Part shown: piece by piece, positions 7,688 to 15,360 of the stretch
Layout: every line of letters begins with the position of its first letter
How positions within the stretch are numbered: position 1 is the stretch's first letter
DNA from: Bacteroidales bacterium UBA3824
Lineage (GTDB): Bacteria > Bacteroidota > Bacteroidia > Bacteroidales > UBA3824
Direction: 5' to 3'
Length of the DNA stretch: 46,736 nt
NCBI GenBank assembly: GCA_002393195.1
Contig: DGIK01000014.1
Coordinates: 1-46,736, forward strand
The notes under the pieces: generated by a model
Told to the model about the DNA's origin: nothing
The model's input: only the letters and a program-made list of their open reading frames with translations
Databases searched by the model: none
Position numbers and translations under genes: made by a program

Positions 7688-10138
7688 TTATTGTATCATT
7701 ATTTTTTGTGTTTTTACGACAGTCTTTACTATGTACAGTCCTGATTTCGACATTGGTATAACATCCCGATTACTATTAGACGTTACTGTTTTGACAATGT
7801 GTCCCGACATATCGATGATTTTGATTTCTGAACCACCATTTTCTACTATTATTGTCTTGCCGTAAGAGTAGATTTTTACGGCATTATTGGTATCTATTTC
7901 TGAAACAGGAGTTGATGGGTCGTCTTTTTTCTCGTTGACAGTTACTTTAAATTCAGTTTGCAAACCAAGATATTCAACAGTAATGATTTGTTCACCGAGA
8001 CGGTTGGGGTCGTAGCCTGAAATGGTTGCAGAGATTAGTGCTATCTCTTCGGAGGTTGCATTGTTATATCTTACAATGACACGTCCATTGTCGAGATTTA
8101 AATCTTCTCCTTCTTGATACACCACAACCGGTAGTCTCGTAATCTCAATTGAAATTACAGACTTCTCTTTTACAATGACATCGAAACTTGTTTCTTTACC
8201 TTGATATTGCACACATAATGTTTGTTCGCCTATTTTGTTTTTGTCAAAACCAGAAACCACAGCTTTTGAAAGCTCGAGTTCGTCAAACGTTTCATTGTCA
8301 TATTTGACAATAAATTTTCCTTCCAAATAATCTAAGTTTTGTCCTTCGATATATTCTGTTTTTGGAAGTTGTGAAATTTCGATTGATGTTACGTTTTTTC
8401 CCGTTACGTTGATGTTGAAAGTTGTTTTTTCTCCAAGATATTCAACCGTCAAAGTTTGCTCACCAACTCTCAAAGGGTCAAACCCTGAAACGGAGGCATG
8501 TGTAAGCTCAACATATTCAATAATGTTGCTTCCATAAACAATTTCTAAGATGCCACCATCCAAAGAAAGTATGTTGCCTTCAAGATACTCTGTTTTGGGT
8601 AGTGTTTTGACAAAAATAGACATTGGTTTTAAGGTTAAATATCCAGGGTTGTTTTCTCCTTCGTCGATTTTTGCAAAGGATTTGTTGAAATGTCTCCAAT
8701 AGTCAAATGAAGAACCGTTGCCACCACAAAGTTTGTAGCAATTGTAAAACATAAATGTATCATAAAGTACATTTTCTATATTCCAACTATTACTTACGTA
8801 TATGGTTTTAAGATTGTGGCAACAATTAAACATATGGTCCATGTTTTTCACGCTGACAGTGTTAAAACCGCTCAAATCTAACTCTGTGAGACTACTACAA
8901 TTATCAAACATTCCCGACATACCTCTAACTTTTTCAGTGTTTAGATTATCTTTCATACCCTCAAATGTAGTTAATTGTTCACAGCCATAAAACCAATTCA
9001 TACAAGATAATGGTCTATATTCTTTGAATGATATATCGAAAACAACTTTTTTGACATTTTTCCTCCATATTCCCGAGTTAGAAGCCAAATCATACGCATC
9101 AATATCAAAAGCATCTTCGGGAATAGTTTCGGCATAGTAAAAGGTTAATGTGTTGTCGTGTAAAAGCGCATAAGCCTCTTTCGATACGGTAAAAACAGGT
9201 TCCCCTGCTTTTGCGAGATAGCCTGGTGAATCATTGCCACCATCTATTTTCGCATACGTCTTGTCTGAAATTGCTTTTTCTTGCGAAGAAGTGCCTTTGC
9301 CACCATATAGTTTTCCACAACTTCCAAACATCCTTTCAGAAGAAGATACTTTATCCGTATTCCATTTCTCTCCCACATATATTGTTTTAAGTTTTCGACA
9401 ATCCTCGAACATTTCAGACATGTTTGTAACATTTTCTGTATTTAACATGCTCAAATCAATATTAGTGTTACTGCAACCCTTGAACATGCCACGCATATTA
9501 GTTACCTTTGTTGTATTAAATCCTCTAAAATCGAAATCAAGGTTTCCACAATTTTGAAACATATATGCCATATTCGTGACATTTGATGTGTTTAGTTTAC
9601 TGAAATCAAGATAGGTAAGTCTCGTATTTGCAAACATATTATTCATATCTGTAACATTTTCTGTATTAAATCTGCTTATGTCGAGTCTTCTAATTTTGCT
9701 ACATGACATGAACATTGCTTGCATATTTGTAACTTTATCTGTTTTAAAACCGCTCAAATCAATGGCTGACAGATGGTAACAACAATAGAACATGTTGCTC
9801 ATATCAGTCACATTCTCTGTGTTTAAATTCTCCGACATACCAACTATTTCTGTCAAATTGTTGCAACCTCCAAACCAGTTGTAACAAGTAATTGGTTTGT
9901 AATCCTTAAAGGATTCATCAAAAATTGCTATTTTGATTTTTTGTTTCCAATAGATTTCAGATAAAGAACTTAGTTTTGAAGCATCATTTGGTTTGAGTTT
10001 CTTGTAGTAAAAGGTTAATGTATCATTTCTTAAAACAATATACGCCTCCTTACCCTGTCCCTTCGCTTCATTTGTTGAGAACAGCATTACAATCGCACAG
10101 ATAAGCAACAATAGCCAGAATTTGTTTTCTTTGCACAT
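7688..10138 (-). CDS. BspA-like (DUF285) surface protein with Ig-like repeats and type IX sorting domain
   Basis: Starting at the ATG at 10138 gives 816 residues and puts a signal peptide (KENKFWLLLLICAIVMLFS) at the N-terminus; upstream in-frame starts would only delay it. Two blocks of DUF285/BspA repeats follow, with many NTENVTDMSNMF-type units (about 60-300 and 380-500). Three tandem Ig-like Big_3-type domains span about 510-745, each with a YLEG/YQEG entry and a GEQTLTVEYLG-type strand. The C-terminal ~70 residues (VKIYSYGKTIIVEN...GLYIVKTVV) resemble a type A sorting domain, implying export by type IX secretion and cell-surface anchoring. A role in adhesion is inferred from BspA family knowledge. 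Confidence 0.85.
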   Translation of the reverse strand: MCKENKFWLLLLICAIVMLFSTNEAKGQGKEAYIVLRNDTLTFYYKKLKPNDASKLSSLSEIYWKQKIKIAIFDESFKDYKPITCYNWFGGCNNLTEIVGMSENLNTENVTDMSNMFYCCYHLSAIDLSGFKTDKVTNMQAMFMSCSKIRRLDISRFNTENVTDMNNMFANTRLTYLDFSKLNTSNVTNMAYMFQNCGNLDFDFRGFNTTKVTNMRGMFKGCSNTNIDLSMLNTENVTNMSEMFEDCRKLKTIYVGEKWNTDKVSSSERMFGSCGKLYGGKGTSSQEKAISDKTYAKIDGGNDSPGYLAKAGEPVFTVSKEAYALLHDNTLTFYYAETIPEDAFDIDAYDLASNSGIWRKNVKKVVFDISFKEYRPLSCMNWFYGCEQLTTFEGMKDNLNTEKVRGMSGMFDNCSSLTELDLSGFNTVSVKNMDHMFNCCHNLKTIYVSNSWNIENVLYDTFMFYNCYKLCGGNGSSFDYWRHFNKSFAKIDEGENNPGYLTLKPMSIFVKTLPKTEYLEGNILSLDGGILEIVYGSNIIEYVELTHASVSGFDPLRVGEQTLTVEYLGEKTTFNINVTGKNVTSIEISQLPKTEYIEGQNLDYLEGKFIVKYDNETFDELELSKAVVSGFDKNKIGEQTLCVQYQGKETSFDVIVKEKSVISIEITRLPVVVYQEGEDLNLDNGRVIVRYNNATSEEIALISATISGYDPNRLGEQIITVEYLGLQTEFKVTVNEKKDDPSTPVSEIDTNNAVKIYSYGKTIIVENGGSEIKIIDMSGHIVKTVTSNSNRDVIPMSKSGLYIVKTVVKTQKIMIQ

Positions 10139-10223
10139 TTTTGTCGATATAATTAAATTTGATAATACAAAGGAATTGCGCAACAGAAACACAAAAAAGC
10201 GCAGTCTTGTCTTTCGTCATATT

Positions 10224-10347
10224 GTTTGATGAGGTCGTGGAATGTACCCGAAGTAATAATATAACACAACAGACCACGCCTTATTATAGTAGGCGTGGCA
10301 GTTGTGCAATAACCATTACTCCTGAAATTTTCCACGTTTCATCAAAC
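10224..10347 (-). other. Long rod-like palindrome in the BspA-gene leader
   Basis: Five nested arm pairs are visible: GTTTGATGA 10224-10232 with 10339-10347, GTGGAA 10237-10242 with 10330-10335, AGTAAT 10252-10257 with 10315-10320, CACAAC 10265-10270 with 10301-10306, and CCACGCC 10274-10280 with 10292-10298. The transcript from the promoter at 10407-10438 would fold into a 124-nt rod inside a leader of roughly 260 nt. It could be a structured regulatory leader, a small RNA or a non-autonomous element. No known riboswitch consensus was recognised. Confidence 0.6.
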
Positions 10348-10383
10348 GATTACAGCACAATGCCTTTCAAAATACCTATTCGT

Positions 10384-10402
10384 GGATTGCTATCTGCAAT
10401 CC
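10384..10402. promoter_or_regulatory. Short perfect inverted repeat at the predicted transcription start
   Basis: GGATTGC (10384-10390) and GCAATCC (10396-10402) are 7-bp arms around TATCT. They sit at or just after the predicted start site of the leftward promoter at 10407-10438. The position suits an operator or a 5'-end stabilising hairpin. Confidence 0.4.
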
Positions 10403-10406
10403 GATG

Positions 10407-10438
10407 CAAATATATGGATTATTTTTAATATAACCAAA
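10407..10438 (-). promoter_or_regulatory. Promoter of the BspA-like / DUF4365 genes
   Basis: Read leftwards, TTTG (10438-10435) and TATATTTG (10414-10407) are 20 nt apart, matching the Bacteroidota consensus. A second TATATTTG lies at 10442-10435. The first gene start is at 10138, so the leader is unusually long, and it contains the palindrome at 10224-10347. Confidence 0.6.
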
Positions 10439-10468
10439 TATAAATAGTTTTTTTGCATTAAAAAAAAT

Positions 10469-10555
10469 GGGACTGTCGGAAATGGCATTTGGAATGCTGA
10501 CATCCTTGCCTGCAAATCCTTGGGAAGCTCGCTTCCCACCTTTTGTGACAGTCCC
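10469..10555 (-). terminator. Long branched stem-loop terminator after ilvE
   Basis: The arms GGGACTGTC (10469-10477) and GACAGTCCC (10547-10555) enclose an 87-nt element. It holds an inner hairpin TGGGAAGC/GCTTCCCA (10521-10538) and a smaller GCATT/ATGC pairing. Read leftwards, out of ilvE, the closing arm is followed by A and then a run of T, as in a Rho-independent terminator. The stem-loop is far longer than usual and may be a mobile or repeated hairpin used as a terminator. Confidence 0.55.
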
Positions 10556-10566
10556 TTCCTTTTTTC

Positions 10567-10589
10567 GCGGACGAGCCGTCCGCACTCCA
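10567..10589 (+). repeat. GC-rich hairpin repeat, copy A
   Basis: GCGGACG-AGC-CGTCCGC followed by ACTCCA. The same unit recurs at 15273, 15304 and 15335 and, inverted with compensatory changes, at 22209. This copy lies just 3' of ilvE. Confidence 0.6.
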
Positions 10590-10592
10590 ATG

Positions 10593-11636
10593 TTAGATGC
10601 CTTCTACGACGCGGGTCCAGCCGAATGGGTCTTCGCACTCGCCGAATTGGATGGCGACGTACTTTTCGTAGAGTTTTGTGCAGACTGGGCCGGGCTTGCC
10701 GTCTTTGGTGAGGACGTAGGTCTTGTTGTTTTCTACATCGACTATTTCGTGTATCGGGGTGATTACCGCAGCAGTGCCGCAGGCTCCCGCCTCGTCAAAT
10801 TCCAAAAGTTCCTCTTCGGGAATCGGACGGCGTTCCACCTTGTAGCCCATCCATTCTGCAAGTTGCATGAGGCTCTTGTTGGTGATGGAGGGGAGGATGG
10901 ATGTCGATTTGGGCGTTACGTAGGTGTTGCCCTTGATGCCGAAGAAGTTGGCCGCGCCACATTCGTCGATGTATTTCTTCTCTTTGGCGTCAAGATAAAA
11001 CTCGCCGTTGTAGCCGAGGTCGTGCGCTTCCTTGTTGGCACGGAGCGATGCGGCGTAGTTGCCGCCTACCTTGTAGATGCCGGTGCCGAGGGGCGCGGAG
11101 CGGTCATATTTGCGGGTAATCATGAAGTCGCCGGTGGCAAATCCGCCCTTGAAGTACGGGCCTACGGGCGTTACGAATATCATAAAGAGGTATTCGGGGC
11201 TGGGCTTTACACCCACTGTGGGTCCCACGCCGATGAGCAACGGGCGTATGTAGAGTGTTGCGCCGTAGCCGTAGGGGGGGATGAATCGTGCGTTGAGTTT
11301 GACGACCATCTCGGTCATCTTTACGAACAGGTCGGTAGGCACTTCTGGCATGAGGATGCCGCGTGATGTTGACTGCATTCGAGCGGCGTTTTCTTCCGGG
11401 CGGAAGAGACGTACTTTGCCGTCTTTGCCACGGTATGCCTTCATACCCTCGAATGCTTCCTGTCCGTAGTGGAGGCAGGTGGCGGCCATCGACATATTGA
11501 TGTTTTCGTCGCTGGATATTTCTATCTCGCCCCACTTGCCGTTGCGGTGGTAGCACCTTATGTTGTAGTCGGTCTTTACGTAACCGAACCCGATTTTGCT
11601 CCAATCGGGGTTGAAATCGTTGTTTGTATTCATCAT
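10593..11636 (-). CDS. ilvE: Branched-chain amino acid aminotransferase
   Basis: This 347-residue fold-type IV PLP enzyme has the length of the BCAT (eukaryote-like/IlvE2) group. K189, in GIYKVGGNYAAS, is the expected PLP Schiff-base lysine. LHYGQEAFEGMKAYR near 56-69 and the later IDECGAANFFGIKG segment are further family signatures. It interconverts leucine, isoleucine and valine with their 2-oxo acids using glutamate/2-oxoglutarate in the cytoplasm. The gene stands alone on the minus strand after gldA. A leftward -7-like TATATTTG lies at 11674-11667, about 30 nt before the start, but no good -33 element was found. Confidence 0.95.
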   Translation of the reverse strand: MMNTNNDFNPDWSKIGFGYVKTDYNIRCYHRNGKWGEIEISSDENINMSMAATCLHYGQEAFEGMKAYRGKDGKVRLFRPEENAARMQSTSRGILMPEVPTDLFVKMTEMVVKLNARFIPPYGYGATLYIRPLLIGVGPTVGVKPSPEYLFMIFVTPVGPYFKGGFATGDFMITRKYDRSAPLGTGIYKVGGNYAASLRANKEAHDLGYNGEFYLDAKEKKYIDECGAANFFGIKGNTYVTPKSTSILPSITNKSLMQLAEWMGYKVERRPIPEEELLEFDEAGACGTAAVITPIHEIVDVENNKTYVLTKDGKPGPVCTKLYEKYVAIQFGECEDPFGWTRVVEGI

Positions 11637-11717
11637 ACTTTCTGATTAGGGTCGTATAATTCTCCGCAAATATATAAAATGTTTTTTGGTTTGGAGCTTT
11701 TTCTCCAAATTTTTTTC

Positions 11718-12623
11718 CTAAAATGTGAGTTCGTGGAATATGTTTTCGAGTGAGCTGTTTTCGCGGCGGAGCTCGAGGAGCGGGATGTTGTTTTGTGCTG
11801 CGAATTGGAACACTGCGCGTCTTGCCTCGGTGTCGTCGCCGCTCACGGTGAGTTGCCACTGACGTCCCGCGCCTTCCACGTTGTCGATGCCGGGGATTGC
11901 GCTGAGTTTTTTTGGGTCGATGTCTTGGTCAAACTCCACTATTATCGTGCGGCGGGTGTTGTGCGCTTTGAGGGCGGCGAGGGTGTCGTCGGCTACGATT
12001 GTGCCTTTGCGGATGATGATGGCGCGGTTGCAGACTGCCTCCGCCTCCTGCATTATGTGCGTGGAGAGTATTACGGTCTTCTCCTTGCCGAGTTCTTTGA
12101 TGAGGTTGCGGATTTCGACGATTTGATTTGGGTCGAGGCCGGTTGTGGGCTCGTCGAGGATGAGTATTTCGGGGTTGTGCACCATTGCACGGGCTATGCC
12201 GGTGCGTTGGCGGTAACCTTTGGAGAGTTCACCGATTTTTTTATATTGATGTTCGCCAAGTCCAACTGCATCAACGGCATAATTGACTGCACTTAAAGTT
12301 TCGCTTTGTGGCATGTACATCATTGCCGCATATTCGAGGTATTCGCGGACGTACATATTGAGGTATAGCGGGTTGTTTTCGGGCAGGTAGCCGATGGCGT
12401 GTTTGAGCGCGGTGCCGCCCGTGGCGATGTCTGTGCCGTTGATGAGTACTGTACCGCTGTCGGCTGATATGCAGCCTGTTATGATTTTCATCGTGGTGCT
12501 TTTGCCCGCGCCGTTTGGCCCGAGGAAGCCCACTACCTCGCCGCTGTCGATGCGGAAGGATATGTCGTTGACGGCGATGTTTGCGCCGTAGGATTTGGTT
12601 AGGTGTTCGATTGTGAGGGACAT
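11718..12623 (-). CDS. gldA: GldA-type ABC transporter ATP-binding protein
   Basis: This 301-residue ABC ATPase has Walker A GPNGAGKST near 35-43, the signature LSKGYRQR and Walker B EILILDEPTTGLDP. Its C-terminal extension is shared with the gliding-motility ATPase GldA, and it closely resembles that family across its length. GldA works with membrane subunits GldF and GldG. Neither is in this window, so the transport partner is distant or absent, and the name rests on similarity to the ATPase alone. It is 19 nt downstream of the ParE-type toxin gene and may be read from the toxin-antitoxin promoter. A 7-bp hairpin (11690-11709) lies between it and ilvE. Confidence 0.8.
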   Translation of the reverse strand: MSLTIEHLTKSYGANIAVNDISFRIDSGEVVGFLGPNGAGKSTTMKIITGCISADSGTVLINGTDIATGGTALKHAIGYLPENNPLYLNMYVREYLEYAAMMYMPQSETLSAVNYAVDAVGLGEHQYKKIGELSKGYRQRTGIARAMVHNPEILILDEPTTGLDPNQIVEIRNLIKELGKEKTVILSTHIMQEAEAVCNRAIIIRKGTIVADDTLAALKAHNTRRTIIVEFDQDIDPKKLSAIPGIDNVEGAGRQWQLTVSGDDTEARRAVFQFAAQNNIPLLELRRENSSLENIFHELTF

Positions 12624-12642
12624 AATTGTAATTTATGTTTTG

Positions 12643-12960
12643 TTATTCCAGGTGTTCGATTTGTGCCAATGGTTCGCGACGACAGTCCCAAAATGCGGCG
12701 ATATGTATTGTTTCGTTTTGCTCGTCAACATAATACACCATTTTGCTTAGTTTGTTGATGATTGTGCTACGATATGTTCGCGAGCGTTTAGTCAACAATG
12801 ATTCTAATGCACACATATATGGATTTGACTGTAAGAGTTCGGTGGTATGGTTTAATTCCTGACGGAAGTTAATCAAACTTTTAACGCCAAAATTTTGTAA
12901 TATATAGATGGCTACTTGGTTCATTTGCCTTTCAGCCTTTTCGTCCCAATGAATTTTCAT
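12643..12960 (-). CDS. RelE/ParE superfamily toxin
   Basis: This 105-residue protein fits the ParE/RelE fold. It has the N-terminal WDEKAERQMNQVAIYILQNFG helical hairpin with the family's basic and aromatic spacing. Near the C-terminus is a strand pair (MVYYVDEQNETIHIAAFWDCRREP) matching the usual 'YYxxDExxxxIxIxxxxxxRR' ending. Family members either inhibit gyrase (ParE) or cleave mRNA on ribosomes (RelE); the sequence does not decide which. Its start overlaps the stop of the upstream antitoxin by 4 nt (ATGA), a typical translational coupling of such pairs. Confidence 0.85.
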   Translation of the reverse strand: MKIHWDEKAERQMNQVAIYILQNFGVKSLINFRQELNHTTELLQSNPYMCALESLLTKRSRTYRSTIINKLSKMVYYVDEQNETIHIAAFWDCRREPLAQIEHLE

Positions 12961-13247
12961 ACAGCGATAGCCATTTCAAATTGTTCTTCTTGCTCAGTTT
13001 CTGTTCGTTGGCTGTGGTCAATTAATAGGTCTAATCTCCGCATAACTTCTTCGTTGGTAACGTATCTTCCAGCGTCAAACCGTGCCTCCGCCTCGTCGAG
13101 CATTGTGTTGATTTCGTCCATAGAATAACGCTTGAATGGTTTCCTCGCGGTGTCTGTCGTCAGATACTCGGCAAGCCATTCCCTGTCGTCGTCTGAGAGT
13201 GTGTCCCAAAGGTTGTCACCTATTGCTTTTAATCGTTCTCTGTCCAT
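12957..13247 (-). CDS. Antitoxin of the ParE-type pair
   Basis: This is a 96-residue acidic protein directly upstream of and overlapping the toxin. The C-terminal region has repeated acidic helices (MDEINTMLDEAEARFDAGR) and the motif YVTNEEVMRRLD, which resembles the 'G.y.t.eEv....' ending of antitoxins paired with RelE/ParE toxins. Residues 10-30 (NLWDTLSDDDREWLAEYL) may form the other helical part. It is expected to neutralise the toxin and autoregulate the operon, for which the promoter at 13277-13307 is the natural target. Confidence 0.75.
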   Translation of the reverse strand: MDRERLKAIGDNLWDTLSDDDREWLAEYLTTDTARKPFKRYSMDEINTMLDEAEARFDAGRYVTNEEVMRRLDLLIDHSQRTETEQEEQFEMAIAV

Positions 13248-13276
13248 TGTGTGTATGTTTTAGAGATTATTTTTTG

Positions 13277-13307
13277 CAAATATACACAATACTTTTTTTT
13301 CTGCAAA
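13277..13307 (-). promoter_or_regulatory. Promoter of the toxin-antitoxin operon
   Basis: Read leftwards, TTTG (13307-13304) and TATATTTG (13284-13277) are 19 nt apart. The antitoxin ATG is about 30 nt further on. No clear palindromic operator is visible between them. Confidence 0.6.
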
Positions 13308-13330
13308 TTTTTTTTGCGTATGAAAACAAC

Positions 13331-13361
13331 AAACGGCTGCCGCGTGTGGCGACAGCCGTTT
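13331..13361 (-). terminator. Hairpin terminator after the exported repeat protein
   Basis: AAACGGCTG (13331-13339) pairs with CAGCCGTTT (13353-13361), with further CGCC/GGCG-like pairing inside. Read leftwards it follows the stop at 13387 by about 25 nt and is succeeded by a modest T-rich stretch. Confidence 0.55.
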
Positions 13362-13386
13362 GAAGGTATGGGGTGGGGGAGAGGAG

Positions 13387-14892
13387 TTAGAAGAAGAAGC
13401 CGCAGATAATGAGCGCAACTGCCCATTTATCATAACCGCAATTACATTCGCCGACTTGTGAGGATCCGAGATTAACTCTTCCGTAACTATCTACACTGCC
13501 TATTGTTTCCCATTCTCCGTATGTGCCATTGCTCAATACGTAGATAGTTCTGCCGTGAACTCTCCATTTTTTGCCAGAACTGTTGGTGATTTCTGTATCG
13601 CAACTGATGTCGCCAATCCGCCAACCGCCGCTGTCTTTAATTGTGCCGCAGCCGCCAGAGGGCAATTGACCTATTATTTTCTTGTCGCGGTTGTAAACAT
13701 TGCCGCTCTTTGCAACGTAACCTACTGTTGAGGATCCTTTTTGCACAGGTATCAAATTTGCCAATTCTGCCTTCAAACGCTCTTCTTCAGCCTTTTTGCG
13801 TGCTGCTTCTTCTTGTGCGCGGCGTTCTGCTTCGGCCTTGATTCGTGCTTCTTGTTCGGCTTTGTATGTGGCAATGTTTTCCTTGCTGATGAGTACGCCG
13901 AAGTAAACGTATGCTGCCAATAGCGGGCTTACATAGCCGTCCATTTCGCCGACTTGGGCATCGTAACTCGTTACAGTGTGGTCTTTGCCTATGATGCCGA
14001 CGATTGCGTTGCCGTCGTAAACTTTGCCGTCTTTCAATGTGTATTTGTCACCATCGATGGAGATTATTGTGCCGTTGTTGTTGATTGAGCCCAATACAGC
14101 GCCTGCGTTGTTGGCGATTTTGCCAGTCTGAGGGTCGAGAATCATAATGATTTTTTTGCCGGCATTTGCTCCTTCCTTGTAAGTGAGGGTGGTGGTCAGT
14201 TGGAGTGTTTCGGGATTCCAAGTGCCGAATACGTCGCCTTCTACCTTGAATGTTACCTCTTTGAGTTCTTTGGATGGCTGGGGAATTATTGGCTCTGCCT
14301 TCCACTCGATGAGTTGACTTTCGGCAACGAGGCAACCGAAATAGAGATATGCCACCAAGAGGTTGCTGACGTCTTGGTCGAATGAGCCGATGTTGTCATT
14401 GCCTTCGCACCAGGCTTTTGCGGTGTTCACTTGTCCAATTTCCTTGCCGTTGCGGTAAACAATTGTTTTGCCGCCTTCTCGCTTGGCTTGCAGTTTGCCG
14501 AGGTTGGGAGATTCGATTTCGCCGCCGTCCCTCATATAGCCTTTCGGTGTGCCGTTGTTGCTCTTGACATCGCCTGTGGCTGGGTCTATCTTATAGACAA
14601 TCTGCTGACCCTTCATTGAACCGTCCTCGTATTTGAGGTTGAAGGCGATTTCGAATGTCGTGGGGTTGTAGGTGCCGATGGTTGTGTTTCCCCACTTGAA
14701 TGTGATTGGTTTGGCTTTCTTGTCGGGAGTTGTGGGGAGATGGAGGTCGGAGAGAGCCGCTTGCCTTTTCTCAGCCTTCTTCTCCTTGGCCTTGTTGACG
14801 GCTGCTGCGCCGAGGTCTATAAGCCCCCACTGCGCGTTGGCACTCGTTGCAAAGAGTAGTGCCGCAATGATGAATAATAATAGTTTTTTCAT
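13387..14892 (-). CDS. Exported protein with duplicated beta-rich module and coiled coil, unknown function
   Basis: This 501-residue protein begins with a clear signal peptide (MKKLLLFIIAALLFATSANA). Residues about 62-200 and 213-345 are two copies of one module. Each opens with TFKWGNTTIGTYNPTTF or TFKVEGDVFGTWNPETL, continues with a YEDG/YKEG-K-I-DPxTG strand and ends with an AYLYFG/AYVYFG segment. A charged Ala/Glu-rich coiled coil (about 350-375) and a third smaller beta domain follow. The C-terminus is hydrophobic and ends in Phe (VALIICGFFF). The product is probably periplasmic or outer-membrane associated. No family was recognised. Confidence 0.75.
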   Translation of the reverse strand: MKKLLLFIIAALLFATSANAQWGLIDLGAAAVNKAKEKKAEKRQAALSDLHLPTTPDKKAKPITFKWGNTTIGTYNPTTFEIAFNLKYEDGSMKGQQIVYKIDPATGDVKSNNGTPKGYMRDGGEIESPNLGKLQAKREGGKTIVYRNGKEIGQVNTAKAWCEGNDNIGSFDQDVSNLLVAYLYFGCLVAESQLIEWKAEPIIPQPSKELKEVTFKVEGDVFGTWNPETLQLTTTLTYKEGANAGKKIIMILDPQTGKIANNAGAVLGSINNNGTIISIDGDKYTLKDGKVYDGNAIVGIIGKDHTVTSYDAQVGEMDGYVSPLLAAYVYFGVLISKENIATYKAEQEARIKAEAERRAQEEAARKKAEEERLKAELANLIPVQKGSSTVGYVAKSGNVYNRDKKIIGQLPSGGCGTIKDSGGWRIGDISCDTEITNSSGKKWRVHGRTIYVLSNGTYGEWETIGSVDSYGRVNLGSSQVGECNCGYDKWAVALIICGFFF

Positions 14893-14938
14893 TGGCTTAT
14901 GTATTAATTATTAATTAATTGATTGTCTGATGTGTATG

Positions 14939-14986
14939 CAAAAATACCTTGCGGACGATTCTATGTATAATTGTCCGCAAGGTATT
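14939..14986 (-). promoter_or_regulatory. Perfect 14-bp inverted repeat overlapping a -7 box
   Basis: AATACCTTGCGGAC (14943-14956) and GTCCGCAAGGTATT (14973-14986) are perfect inverted arms with a 16-nt spacer. Read leftwards, TATTTTTG at 14946-14939 fits TAnnTTTG and overlaps one arm, upstream of the gene starting at 14892. It could be a two-half-site operator. A terminator is the alternative, since TTTTTG follows the arm leftwards. Confidence 0.45.
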
Positions 14987-15228
14987 ATAGTTGTATCATT
15001 GTTTTGTAAATCTAACTGCATAAAATTCCTCCATGTTACATTTGCAAAAAATAGTTGGCTTGTTTGTGTTATGGTTTTAATGTGCATCATTTGCTGTTTT
15101 TTGTATTATAACGGCTTAATGGTCGCGAATATTATGCCGCGTGAATATTTTTTCGTTGTGGGTGCATAAAATTACTGTCGTTGACGACTCTCCGCAAAAC
15201 AATCCGTTGTTTCGGTTTGGATGTTTAA
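14987..15228. other. Intergenic stretch with no recognised content
   Basis: About 240 nt of AT-rich sequence between the palindrome at 14943-14986 and the terminator at 15229. A possible rightward ORF of 79 codons (14930-15169) has no recognisable protein features and overlaps the palindrome. Nothing else was seen. Confidence 0.4.
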
Positions 15229-15264
15229 CAAAAAAAGCCATCATAGCGTGTGATGGCTTTTTTT
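15229..15264 (-). terminator. Bidirectional Rho-independent terminator
   Basis: AAAAAAGCCATCA (15231-15243) and TGATGGCTTTTTTT (15251-15264) form a stem with A/T runs on both sides. It lies about 100 nt downstream of the leftward M16 peptidase gene. The three GC hairpin repeats lie between the gene and this terminator. Confidence 0.8.
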
Positions 15265-15272
15265 ATTGTTTT

Positions 15273-15357
15273 GGCGGACGAGCCGTCCATATTCCATTGT
15301 TTTGGCGGACAAGATGTCCGCACTCCATTGTTTTGGCGGACGAGCCGTCCGCACTCC
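15273..15357 (+). repeat. Three tandem GC-rich hairpin repeats (copies B, C, D)
   Basis: Copy B begins at 15273, copy C at 15304 and copy D at 15335. They share the unit GGCGGAC-(GAGC)-GTCC-GCACTCCA and are separated by TTGTTTT. Copy C has AAGAT in place of the GAGCC loop region, and copy B has CATATT in place of CGCACT. Copy D is identical to copy A at 10567. They lie in the 3' region of the M16 peptidase gene. Confidence 0.65.
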
Positions 15358-15360
15358 AAA

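Noticed and set aside
10224..10347. Integron attC site
   Set aside because: The ends do not follow the RYYYAAC ... GTTRRRY order of attC and no integrase is present.
10467..11366. Long rightward ORF opposite ilvE
   Set aside because: It mirrors the ilvE reading frame; its translation has no domain and ilvE is unmistakable.
12601..12665. Apparent direct repeat GGTGTTCGATT at the gldA start and toxin end
   Set aside because: Both come from coding sequence (IEHL in each protein) and are short; chance is enough.
14930..15169. 79-codon rightward ORF in the gap before the M16 terminator
   Set aside because: Overlaps the inverted repeat and has no family, ribosome site or conserved composition.
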